Source: Clostridia bacterium (GTDB lineage Bacteria; Bacillota; Clostridia; Peptostreptococcales; Anaerovoracaceae). From it: 8,553 nt of DNA. Positions 1 to 6,065 of the stretch are shown here, piece after piece. The stretch spans positions 1-8,553 of the forward strand of contig JAKSSJ010000047.1 in NCBI GenBank assembly GCA_024403215.1, read 5' to 3'. The translations under genes and the position numbers were made by a program. Positions within the stretch are counted from its first letter, which is position 1. Every line of letters starts with the position of its first letter. The notes below the pieces were generated by a model. The model ran no database searches, was not told where the DNA came from, and saw only the letters and a program-made list of their open reading frames with translations.

Positions 1-48
1 ATTCGTAATGAACTTGAAGGCGGGGTATTCTCGCGTGAATTTAAATAA
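1..48 (+). CDS. C-terminal end of an unidentified convergent gene (partial)
   Basis: Reading the plus strand from base 1 gives 15 sense codons (IRNELEGGVFSREFK) and a TAA stop at 46-48. The stop lies directly against the first base of the terminator stem at 49. This placement is what the 3' end of a convergent gene meeting the ribosomal operon would look like. The piece is too short to assign a family. It could also be a chance open frame, since 15 codons without a stop is weak evidence alone. The abrupt stop at the hairpin edge and the absence of any minus-strand gene here support a real gene. Function unknown. Confidence 0.5.
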   Translation: MRNELEGGVFSREFK

Positions 49-76
49 AAATCCCTGCGGGATTCCGCAGGGATTT
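43..76 (-). terminator. Intrinsic terminator of the ribosomal protein operon
   Basis: Bases 49-60 and 65-76 form a perfect 12-bp inverted repeat around a 4-base loop. The core is GC-rich (CCCTGCGG pairing with CCGCAGGG). Read on the minus strand, the hairpin runs into a T-rich tail (TTTTT, A, TTT over 51-43), the classic Rho-independent arrangement. It lies 55 bases past the rplQ stop and so ends the whole cluster. On the plus strand the hairpin is followed by AACATCTTAATT, which has no good U-tract, so it should act mainly on the minus-strand transcript. It may still give some termination or 3'-end protection for the convergent plus-strand gene. Confidence 0.93.
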
Positions 77-99
77 AACATCTTAATTAGCAGCGCCAA

Positions 100-119
100 G
101 CTAACGCATTTAGCGTAGC
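100..119 (-). other. Small hairpin in the 3' untranslated region after rplQ
   Basis: On the minus strand GCTACGC (119-113) can pair with GCGTTAGC (107-100) around the loop TAAAT, giving 7 base pairs with one bulged T. It lies between the rplQ stop and the strong terminator. No T-tract follows it, so it is not a convincing terminator. It could be a minor 3' end structure or chance. Confidence 0.3.
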
Positions 120-131
120 ACTTTAATGATA

Positions 132-473
132 CTAAACAAGTTCAAGGAATACTGCTTCTGCAACATCGCCCTGACGTGGACCAAGCTTAAGGATACGTGT
201 GTATCCGCCGTGTCTTTCTTCGTACTTAGGTGCGATTTCATTGAAGAGCTTAGAAACAACGTCTTCATCTTTAATGTAAGCCATTGCTTGTCTTCTTGCT
301 GCAAGTGTATTCTTCTTTGCAAGAGTAATCATCTTCTCAGCTTCTCTTCTAGCTTCCTTAGCTCTGCAATCAGTTGTCTGAATGCGGCCGTAGCGGAAGA
401 GATCTGTAACGAGATTTCTCAGCATGGACTGTCTGTGTGCTGACTTAACGCCAAGCTTTCTATATCCATTCAT
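132..473 (-). CDS. rplQ: 50S ribosomal protein L17
   Basis: L17 is a large-subunit protein near the peptide exit tunnel, needed for 50S assembly. The 113-residue product has the family's opening (MNGYRKLG at 1-8), then the RxxMLRNLVTDL helix (14-25), the basic RAKEARREAEKMITLAK stretch (37-53) and the ARRQAMAYI motif (59-67). It ends in the usual hydrophobic tail (AEAVFLELV). Length matches the short bacterial form. The ATG is preceded by AAGGAGG with 8 bases between AGGAGG and the start. It is the last gene of the operon, 20 bases after rpoA, as in E. coli and most Bacillota. No ABC or ECF transporter ATPase gene follows on the same strand; the transcript ends at the terminator instead. Confidence 0.97.
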   Translation of the reverse strand: MNGYRKLGVKSAHRQSMLRNLVTDLFRYGRIQTTDCRAKEARREAEKMITLAKKNTLAARRQAMAYIKDEDVVSKLFNEIAPKYEERHGGYTRILKLGPRQGDVAEAVFLELV

Positions 474-493
474 TTGAAAGTCCTCCTTTGGAT

Positions 494-1441
494 CTATTCA
501 TCGCTCGGCTCAAAGCCGAGACCCATATCGTTGAGTTTATTCTTGACTTCGTCAAGAGATTTTCTGCCAAGGTTTCTAATTCTCATCATATCATCTTCAG
601 ATCTTTGAGTGAGTTCAGAAACTGTATTGATACCAGCTCTCTTTAAGCAGTTGTAACTTCTAACTGAAAGTTCGAGTTCATCAATGCTCATTTCAAGAGC
701 CTTATCCTTTTGGTCTTCTTCCTTATCCACCATGACATCGTATTCATCTGCGCGAGCAGAAAGACCAGTAAAGAGCTTTAAGTGCTCTTCCATAATCTTA
801 GCTCCAATGGATACGCCTTCAACTGGTGAAATGCTTCCATCTGTCCAGATCTCAAGGATGAGTCTTTCGTAGTCAGTAATCTGACCAACACGAGTGTTCT
901 CAATTGTGTAGTTAACCTTTCTAACAGGTGTATAAATGCTGTCGATAGGAATAACTGCGATTGGAGTGTTCTCATCTTTGTTTTGATCTGCTGGAACATA
1001 TCCTCTGCCTGTTGAAATATTTAATTCCATAACTAGGCTTGCATTTTCTTCTAGAGTTGCAATGTGAAGATCTTTGTTGTAAATCTCAAGGTCTGCATCT
1101 GCAATGATGTCAGCTGCAGTAACTTCCTTAGGACCAACTACGTTAATAATTGCACGCTTTTTATCTTCACCGTGGAGTGTGATTGCGAGCTTCTTAAGGT
1201 TAAGAATAATCTCTGCAACATCTTCCTTTACTCCAGGAATAGTAGAAAACTCATGAAGAATTCCATCAATCTTGATGGATGTAACAGCAGCTCCAGGAAG
1301 GCTGGAAAGAAGAATTCTTCTTAAGCTGTTACCAAGGGTATTTCCATAACCTCTTTCAAGAGGCTCTACGACAAATTTGCCGTAACAAGGGTCGTCATCA
1401 AGTGCAAAGCTTTCAATGCTTGGTCTTTCAATTTCGATCAC
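494..1441 (-). CDS. rpoA: DNA-directed RNA polymerase subunit alpha
   Basis: The alpha subunit dimerises to start assembly of RNA polymerase and binds promoter UP elements and activators through its C-terminal domain. The 315-residue product has the N-terminal domain at about 1-228, with the invariant dimerisation and beta-contact segment GYGNTLGNSLRRILLSSLPG (31-50) and HEFSTIPGVKEDV (63-75). An acidic linker follows (about 230-252), then the C-terminal domain (about 255-310) with RSYNCLKRAGINTV. R261 corresponds to E. coli R265, the DNA-contacting arginine, and NLGRKSLDEVK (290-300) forms the second helix-hairpin-helix. The start codon is GTG (1441-1439), not ATG. It is supported by AGGAGGG 8 bases upstream and by MIEIERP matching the usual family N-terminus. 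The 37-base gap after rpsD is the longest intergenic spacer in the window. Confidence 0.98.
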   Translation of the reverse strand: MIEIERPSIESFALDDDPCYGKFVVEPLERGYGNTLGNSLRRILLSSLPGAAVTSIKIDGILHEFSTIPGVKEDVAEIILNLKKLAITLHGEDKKRAIINVVGPKEVTAADIIADADLEIYNKDLHIATLEENASLVMELNISTGRGYVPADQNKDENTPIAVIPIDSIYTPVRKVNYTIENTRVGQITDYERLILEIWTDGSISPVEGVSIGAKIMEEHLKLFTGLSARADEYDVMVDKEEDQKDKALEMSIDELELSVRSYNCLKRAGINTVSELTQRSEDDMMRIRNLGRKSLDEVKNKLNDMGLGFEPSDE

Positions 1442-1449
1442 TTTTATTC

Positions 1450-1455
1450 CCTCCT
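1450..1455 (-). promoter_or_regulatory. Ribosome binding site fixing the GTG start of rpoA
   Basis: AGGAGG on the minus strand lies 8 bases before the GTG at 1441-1439. There is no in-frame ATG between this site and the conserved family N-terminus, so GTG is the initiator. Confidence 0.85.
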
Positions 1456-1478
1456 ATATAAAATTCAAAAACTAGTTA

Positions 1479-2099
1479 CTACTTGGAGTAGAGTTCGACA
1501 ATCAGGTGCTCTGCAACTGGAGTATCAATCTGATCTCTTGTAGGAATGGAAAGAACCTTTCCTTCAAGCTTATTCTGATCGAGGCTAACCCATGCAGGTG
1601 TACTAATAGTCATTTCCTTAATTTCTTTGAACTTTGGAGAATCTTGACTCTTTGCCTTAACTGCTACAACGTCGCCAGCCTTTACTGCAAGACTAGGGAT
1701 GTCAACCTTCTTACCGTTAAGTGTAAAGTGACCATGTGTAACAAGCTGTCTAGCTTCTTTTCTTGAAGATGCAAATCCCATACGGAATACAACATTATCA
1801 AGTCTTGTTTCGAGCATGATGAGCAGGTTTTCACCTGTCATACCCTTCTTAGATGCAGCCTTCTTGAAAAGGTTGAGGAACTGAGCTTCTTGGAGTCCAT
1901 AGAATCTCTTAGCCTTCTGCTTTTCTCTGAGCTGTAATCCATAGTTGGATAATTTCTTTCTGTCCATACCGTGCTGGCCTGGAGCATATGATCTTCTTTC
2001 AAGAGCGCACTTTGTGCCGTAGCATCTTTCGCCCTTGAGGAAAAGTTTTTGTCCTTCTCTTCTGCAAAGTCTGCAGGAAGGTCCTGTATATCTTGCCAT
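1479..2099 (-). CDS. rpsD: 30S ribosomal protein S4 (zinc-binding, C+ form)
   Basis: S4 is a primary 16S rRNA binding protein that nucleates assembly of the 30S body. In several bacteria it also represses its own mRNA. The 206-residue product begins MARYTGPSC and carries four cysteines (C9, C12, C26, C31) in the spacing of the zinc-binding C+ type. The S4 RNA-binding domain spans about 98-160, with TRLDNVVFRMGFASSRKEAR (98-117) and the VTHGHFTLNG turn. The tail IVELYSK is typical. The ATG follows GGGGAGGG at 7 bases. It lies between rpsK and rpoA, as in E. coli and many Clostridia; in B. subtilis the gene is elsewhere. The stop is doubled in frame (TAG then TAA), which limits readthrough into the spacer before rpoA. 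Confidence 0.98.
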   Translation of the reverse strand: MARYTGPSCRLCRREGQKLFLKGERCYGTKCALERRSYAPGQHGMDRKKLSNYGLQLREKQKAKRFYGLQEAQFLNLFKKAASKKGMTGENLLIMLETRLDNVVFRMGFASSRKEARQLVTHGHFTLNGKKVDIPSLAVKAGDVVAVKAKSQDSPKFKEIKEMTISTPAWVSLDQNKLEGKVLSIPTRDQIDTPVAEHLIVELYSK

Positions 2100-2118
2100 A
2101 TTCTTTCCCTCCCCTTAA

Positions 2119-2520
2119 TTAGACTCTTCTCTTCTTTGGTGGACGGCAACCATTGTGAGGAATTGGTGTAATATCCTTAATCATGGTTACATTAAGTCCT
2201 GCTGTTTGAAGTGCTCTGATAGCAGATTCTCTGCCGGAGCCTGGACCCTTTACATAAACTTCTACGTTCTTGAGTCCAAGAGCTACTGCAGGCTTTGCTG
2301 CTTCTTCTGCAACCATCTGAGCTGCAAAAGGTGTTGACTTTCTTGATCCCTTAAATCCGAGTGTACCGGATGAGCACCAAGAAATTGCGTTACCACTCAT
2401 ATCAGAAATAGTAACAATTGTATTGTTGAAAGAAGCCTGAATATGAGCCTGACCACTATCAACACTTAAACGCTCTCTCTTCTTCTTGCGAGCTGTTGTT
2501 GCTTTCTTTGCTGTTGCCAT
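2119..2520 (-). CDS. rpsK: 30S ribosomal protein S11
   Basis: S11 lies on the 30S platform, contacts 16S rRNA near the E site and helps shape mRNA-tRNA pairing. The 133-residue product has a lysine/arginine-rich N-terminal tail (about 5-17), then AHIQASFNNTIVTI (25-38), the GFKGSRKSTPFAAQ segment (55-68) and the C-terminal signature PIPHNGCRPPKKRRV (119-133). The asparagine in PHNGC is the position that forms isoaspartate in E. coli. A short WCSSG replaces the more usual WSSAG near residue 48. The ATG follows AGGAGG at 6 bases, and the gap after rpsM is only 14 bases. Length and motifs leave little doubt. Confidence 0.98.
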   Translation of the reverse strand: MATAKKATTARKKKRERLSVDSGQAHIQASFNNTIVTISDMSGNAISWCSSGTLGFKGSRKSTPFAAQMVAEEAAKPAVALGLKNVEVYVKGPGSGRESAIRALQTAGLNVTMIKDITPIPHNGCRPPKKRRV

Positions 2521-2534
2521 ATTAGTCCTCCTTC

Positions 2535-2912
2535 CTATTTATTTGCCTTATGAGATCTACCAACTGTCTTCTTTGGACCCTTGCGAGTTCTAGAATTGTT
2601 CTTTGTGTTCTGACCACGAACTGGCAGATTTCTTCTATGTCTGATTCCTCTGTAGCATCCGATTTCCATGAGTCTCTTAATGTTAAGAGAAACTTCACGT
2701 CTTAAATCACCTTCTACTACGAGTTGTGTATCAATAATTTTTCTGATAGCACCGACTTCATCTTCAGAAAGATCCTTAACTCTTGTATCAGGATTTACTC
2801 CTGCTTCTTTAAGAATCTTCTTGGATGTTGGGAGTCCAATGCCATAAATGTAGGTAAGTCCGATTTCTACCCTTTTTTCTCTAGGCAGATCGACACCGGC
2901 AATACGAGCCAT
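2535..2912 (-). CDS. rpsM: 30S ribosomal protein S13
   Basis: S13 sits in the 30S head, contacts the P-site tRNA with its C-terminal tail and forms an intersubunit bridge. The 125-residue product opens MARIAGVDLP and has the helix-two-turn-helix region (about 14-60: YIYGIGLPTSKKIL, then LSEDEVGAIRKII). The signature region is CYRGIRHRRNLPVRGQNTKN (86-105), followed by a strongly basic tail (TRKGPKKTVGRSHKANK). The usual glycine in RHRRGLPVRG is asparagine here (N95). AGGAGG lies 8 bases before the ATG. In E. coli this gene opens the alpha operon behind a structured leader; here only 28 bases separate it from rpmJ. Confidence 0.98.
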   Translation of the reverse strand: MARIAGVDLPREKRVEIGLTYIYGIGLPTSKKILKEAGVNPDTRVKDLSEDEVGAIRKIIDTQLVVEGDLRREVSLNIKRLMEIGCYRGIRHRRNLPVRGQNTKNNSRTRKGPKKTVGRSHKANK

Positions 2913-2940
2913 TAATTATACCTCCTAATTTACTACGGGA

Positions 2941-3054
2941 TTAACCCTGAACCTGCTTATGCTTTGGATTTTCACAAATGACCATTACTTTGCCATTTCT
3001 TTTAATAACCTTGCATTTTTCGCAGATAGGTTTTACTGAGCTTCTTACTTTCAT
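2941..3054 (-). CDS. rpmJ: 50S ribosomal protein L36 (zinc-binding form)
   Basis: L36 is the smallest 50S protein, bound to 23S rRNA at the base of the L7/L12 stalk side. The 37-residue product begins MKVRSSVKPIC and ends NPKHKQVQG. It has the zinc ligands of the C+ form: C11, C14, C27 and H32 (CxxC, then C and H), so it is the zinc-dependent paralogue rather than the cysteine-less form induced on zinc shortage. The normal length of bacterial L36 is 37-38 residues. The ATG at 3054-3052 is preceded by AGGAGG at 7 bases. The gene lies in its standard place between infA and rpsM. Confidence 0.97.
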   Translation of the reverse strand: MKVRSSVKPICEKCKVIKRNGKVMVICENPKHKQVQG

Positions 3055-3073
3055 TGTTTTTCCTCCTGATGGA

Positions 3074-3292
3074 CTATTTATCTCTCCATGTGATTCTGCC
3101 GCGGGTCAAGTCATAGGGACTAAGCTCTATCTTGACTTTGTCACCTGGAAGAATGCGGATATAGTTCATACGCATCTTACCTGAAATATGTGCCATAACT
3201 TCAAAATCGTTTTCAAGTTTTACTTTAAACATTGCGTTTGGCAGTGCTTCAAGCACGGTGCCCATAACTTCTATACTATCGTTCTTAGCCAT
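3074..3292 (-). CDS. infA: Translation initiation factor IF-1
   Basis: IF-1 binds the 30S A site during initiation and cooperates with IF-2 and IF-3. The 72-residue product is a single S1/OB-fold domain of the usual length. It begins MAKNDSIEVMGTV, with the family's VLEALPNAMFKVKLENDFEVMAHISGK region at about 13-39, then MRMNYIRILPGDKV (40-53). It ends PYDLTRGRITWRDK, close to the standard family ending. AGGAGG lies 10 bases before the ATG. Many Bacillota carry a small KOW-domain ribosomal-like gene between map and infA; here the 25-base gap excludes it. It is followed after 19 bases by rpmJ. Confidence 0.97.
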   Translation of the reverse strand: MAKNDSIEVMGTVLEALPNAMFKVKLENDFEVMAHISGKMRMNYIRILPGDKVKIELSPYDLTRGRITWRDK

Positions 3293-3317
3293 AAAGGCCG
3301 ATCCTCCTTTTCACAAA

Positions 3318-4073
3318 TTAACGATCAAAGCATGTGAGAACAAGTGGTTCTCCATCGGTAATTGCTATTGTGTTTTCGTAGTGGGCTGAGTTAGAACCGT
3401 CGCACATAACGACTGTCCACTCGTTATCCAAAACCTCGACATCATAGTCTCCTGCCGCAATCATAGGCTCTATTGCTATGACCATTCCTGGAACAAGCTT
3501 AGGTCCATGACCGGCTTTGCCGTAGTTTGGAACTGGTGGGTCTTCATGCATATCAAGTCCGACCCCATGACCGACGTAATCTCTGACTACTGAAAAGCCA
3601 GCCGCCTCGACCGTTTCTTGTATCGCGTGCGATACATCACCAAGTCGATTTCCCTCTCTGCAAAACTTAAGTCCTGCAAAGAAGCTCTCTTCAGCAACCT
3701 TGATTAGGCGCTCATTTTCTTGATTGACCTTTCCTACCGGATAAGTCCTTGCCGCATCTGAATAATAGTCCTTGTATATGGTACCAAGATCTACACTTAC
3801 GATATCGCCATCATGAATAATTTTTTTCTTTGATGGAATACCATGAATGAGCTCTTCGTTTACCGAGATACAGGCTGCAGCGGGAAACCCGCCGTAGCCT
3901 TTGAATGCGGGTATTTGACCGTTCTTAAGGATTTCATTTTCGATCCATTGATCGAGCTCCCAAGTTGACATTCCAGCTGTAATTACATTTGGAAGTTCTT
4001 TGAGAATTTGTCCAGCAAGTTCGCAAGCCTTTGCAATCTTTTGGACCTCTTCCTTAGATTTAATTACGATCAT
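3318..4073 (-). CDS. map: Methionine aminopeptidase, type I
   Basis: This cytosolic metalloenzyme removes the initiator methionine from nascent proteins after deformylation when the second residue is small. The 251-residue product is a single pita-bread catalytic domain without an N-terminal zinc-finger extension. The five metal ligands are present: D95 (SVDLGT), D106 (YSDAARTY), H169 (GHGVGLDMHE), E202 (AIEPM) and E233 (HYENT). The substrate-binding histidines H77 (HGIPS) and H176 are also present. It begins 3 bases after the adk stop (TAA AAT ATG), and its ribosome binding site (GGGAG) lies inside the last adk codons, so translation is probably coupled. Codon use differs from the ribosomal protein genes around it: codons such as CGA, ATA, GCG and TCG occur close together. 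This fits weaker expression. Confidence 0.97.
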   Translation of the reverse strand: MIVIKSKEEVQKIAKACELAGQILKELPNVITAGMSTWELDQWIENEILKNGQIPAFKGYGGFPAAACISVNEELIHGIPSKKKIIHDGDIVSVDLGTIYKDYYSDAARTYPVGKVNQENERLIKVAEESFFAGLKFCREGNRLGDVSHAIQETVEAAGFSVVRDYVGHGVGLDMHEDPPVPNYGKAGHGPKLVPGMVIAIEPMIAAGDYDVEVLDNEWTVVMCDGSNSAHYENTIAITDGEPLVLTCFDR

Positions 4074-4076
4074 ATT

Positions 4077-4724
4077 TTATTCTCCCAGAAGGGCGCATAT
4101 ATCATTGAATACTTTGTCTACGTCTTGTGCGCCGTTAATCTCGCCAAGCACGCCAGATTTTTTATAGTACTCAATAAGAGGACTAGTTTGATCTTTGTAA
4201 ACCTTAAAGCGATTTAAAACTGTTTCTTCACAGTCATCTGCTCTTTGGTAAACCTCTCCACCGCAGACATCGCACACACCTTCTTTTTTAGGTGGCATTG
4301 TATCTACGTGATAAGGTTTTCCGCAGCTTCTGCAAACTCTTCTACCAATCATTCTTGGGAGAAGAATCTTCTCATCAACTTCAATGTCTACAACACAGCT
4401 TAGGCTTTGTCCATTCTTCTTTAAGAATGCATCAAAGTGTTCTGCCTGGAAAACCGTTCTTGGGAAACCATCTAAAAGATAACCGTTTTTGCAATCATCT
4501 TTTGTAACTCTGTCTTCCACAAGATCGCACACAAGTTCATCTGGAACTAAAAGACCTTTGTCCATGTACTCTTTAGCCTTAATGCCAAGAGGAGTTCCCT
4601 CTTTAACATTTGCTCTAAAGATATCACCAGTTGAAATGTGCAGGATGTGATACTTTTCGGCAATTCCTGTTGCCTGGGTACCCTTACCGGCTCCCGGTGG
4701 TCCCAATAATACTACGCTCTTCAT
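4077..4724 (-). CDS. adk: Adenylate kinase (zinc-containing LID)
   Basis: Adenylate kinase interconverts ATP and AMP with two ADP and sets cellular adenylate charge. The 215-residue product is the long form. The P-loop is GPPGAGKGT (8-16), the AMP-binding region follows ISTGDIFRA (30-38), and LLDGFPRT (83-90) contains R89. R124, R161 and R172 match conserved phosphate-contacting arginines. The LID domain (about 127-164) has four cysteines, C131, C134, C151 and C154, in CxxC pairs. This is the structural zinc site common in Gram-positive adenylate kinases and absent from E. coli. AGGAG lies 9 bases before the ATG, 15 bases after secY. The secY-adk-map order is widespread in Gram-positive bacteria. 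Confidence 0.98.
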   Translation of the reverse strand: MKSVVLLGPPGAGKGTQATGIAEKYHILHISTGDIFRANVKEGTPLGIKAKEYMDKGLLVPDELVCDLVEDRVTKDDCKNGYLLDGFPRTVFQAEHFDAFLKKNGQSLSCVVDIEVDEKILLPRMIGRRVCRSCGKPYHVDTMPPKKEGVCDVCGGEVYQRADDCEETVLNRFKVYKDQTSPLIEYYKKSGVLGEINGAQDVDKVFNDICALLGE

Positions 4725-4739
4725 AATTATATACTCCTG

Positions 4740-6065
4740 TTACTTAAGAAATCCGCTATAGTTGCGCATTACAAGCTGGGTTTCAAGAGCTCTGCTTGTT
4801 TCAAGAGCAACACCAACAGCGATGATTAAGGATGTTCCGCCGAATCCAATCTGCAGAGCAGTCCAGTGCTGAAGCAGTGTTGGCAATGATGCAACTATTG
4901 CCAGGAAGATAGCACTTACAATAGTAAGTCTATTTGTAACCTTTACTATGTAATCAACAGTTGGCTTACCAGGTCTAATTCCTGGAATGAAGCCGCCGTT
5001 GTTTTTCATATTATCTGCGATTTCAACTGGGTTAACTGTAATTGAACCGTAGAAATAGGTAAATGCAATTATAAAGATGATATCAAGTACGAAGTAAATC
5101 CAGAAACCTGGATCTCCGTTTGTTGATAAGTACTTCTGTACGAATGCTGCAAATCCTGAATTTGGTGCCATGTAAGCGATTGTTGCTGGAACCTGCAGAA
5201 TGGATACTGCAAAGATTACTGGCATTACGCTTGCTTGGTTAACCTTCATAGGAATGAAAGTATTCTGTCCACCGTACATTTTTCTTCCAACAACTCTCTT
5301 TGCATATTGTACTGGAATCTTTCTTGTACCTTCAGATACGAGGATGATACCAACTACTACAACAAGACCAAAGATGAGGAACAGAAGAACGGATAAGATA
5401 CCAATTGACTTTGTTCCATCTTCTGCAGTCTGTCCAAGGAACTGCCAACCAGCAGCCTTGAGCTGACCAAATGTTGTTGTGATAGCTGTAGGAATTCTAG
5501 AAACAATACCTGCAAAAATCAGAAGTGATGTTCCGTTTCCTACTCCCTTATCATTAATCTTTTCGCTAAGCCACATAAGGAAGCATGAGCTTGCTACGAG
5601 TACGAGTACGATTACTATCTTATAGAATACATTCTCTGTTGTAAGTACATTTGTGAAAAGACCAAATGTATAACCAACAGCTTGGATTACAGCAAGACCA
5701 ACAGCAACATATTTTGTGATGTTGTTAATCTTTCTTCTTCCTTCTTCACCTTGCTTTGCAAGTTCTTCCAATGCAGGAATAGCTACTGTTAATAACTGAA
5801 CTACAATGGATGATGTAATGTAAGGTGATATACCCAGAGCAAAGATCGTAAAGTTACTAAACGATCCGCCTGAGAACATGTCGAACAAACCAAGAAGTCC
5901 TGCGCTGTTTGCGTCGAACATAGTTCTTAAAAGTTCGGCGTTAACAAATGGAACTGGAATGTTCGAACCAAGTCTGAAGATTACAAGCATGAGAAGAGTA
6001 TAGAGTAATTTCTTTCTCATCTCAGGAATTCTCCAGGCTTGATTGAATGTCTGGATCATTCCCAT
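4740..6065 (-). CDS. secY: Preprotein translocase subunit SecY
   Basis: SecY is the membrane channel of the Sec translocon, working with SecE, SecG and the SecA motor to export or insert proteins. The 441-residue product shows ten hydrophobic segments at roughly 20-38, 72-95, 119-138, 148-167, 178-197, 220-244, 278-299, 320-341, 377-397 and 405-424. Signature 1 is GISPYITSSIVVQLL (78-92). Signature 2 starts WLSEKINDKGVGNG (165-178). The cytosolic loop has NPVEIADNMK and GIRPGKPT (362-369), with R364 in the position of the SecA-interacting arginine of E. coli. The start overlaps the rplO stop by one base (TAATG), so it is probably translated by coupled reinitiation. A second in-frame ATG two codons later (6059-6057) is possible. 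Confidence 0.97.
   Translation of the reverse strand: MGMIQTFNQAWRIPEMRKKLLYTLLMLVIFRLGSNIPVPFVNAELLRTMFDANSAGLLGLFDMFSGGSFSNFTIFALGISPYITSSIVVQLLTVAIPALEELAKQGEEGRRKINNITKYVAVGLAVIQAVGYTFGLFTNVLTTENVFYKIVIVLVLVASSCFLMWLSEKINDKGVGNGTSLLIFAGIVSRIPTAITTTFGQLKAAGWQFLGQTAEDGTKSIGILSVLLFLIFGLVVVVGIILVSEGTRKIPVQYAKRVVGRKMYGGQNTFIPMKVNQASVMPVIFAVSILQVPATIAYMAPNSGFAAFVQKYLSTNGDPGFWIYFVLDIIFIIAFTYFYGSITVNPVEIADNMKNNGGFIPGIRPGKPTVDYIVKVTNRLTIVSAIFLAIVASLPTLLQHWTALQIGFGGTSLIIAVGVALETSRALETQLVMRNYSGFLK

Noticed and set aside
126..443. 105-codon plus-strand open frame opposite rplQ
   Set aside because: It is the antisense shadow of L17. Although the true convergent gene is on this strand, it ends at base 48, before this frame.
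1456..1478. Possible internal promoter in the AT-rich spacer before rpoA
   Set aside because: TATATA-like bases are present, but I see no matching -35 element at proper spacing in the 37 bases, and the bases are explained by the AT-rich flank of the ribosome binding site.
1838..2149. 103-codon minus-strand open frame crossing rpsK and rpsD
   Set aside because: It is a different frame through S4 and the end of S11, with no motif. The S4 and S11 frames are unambiguous.
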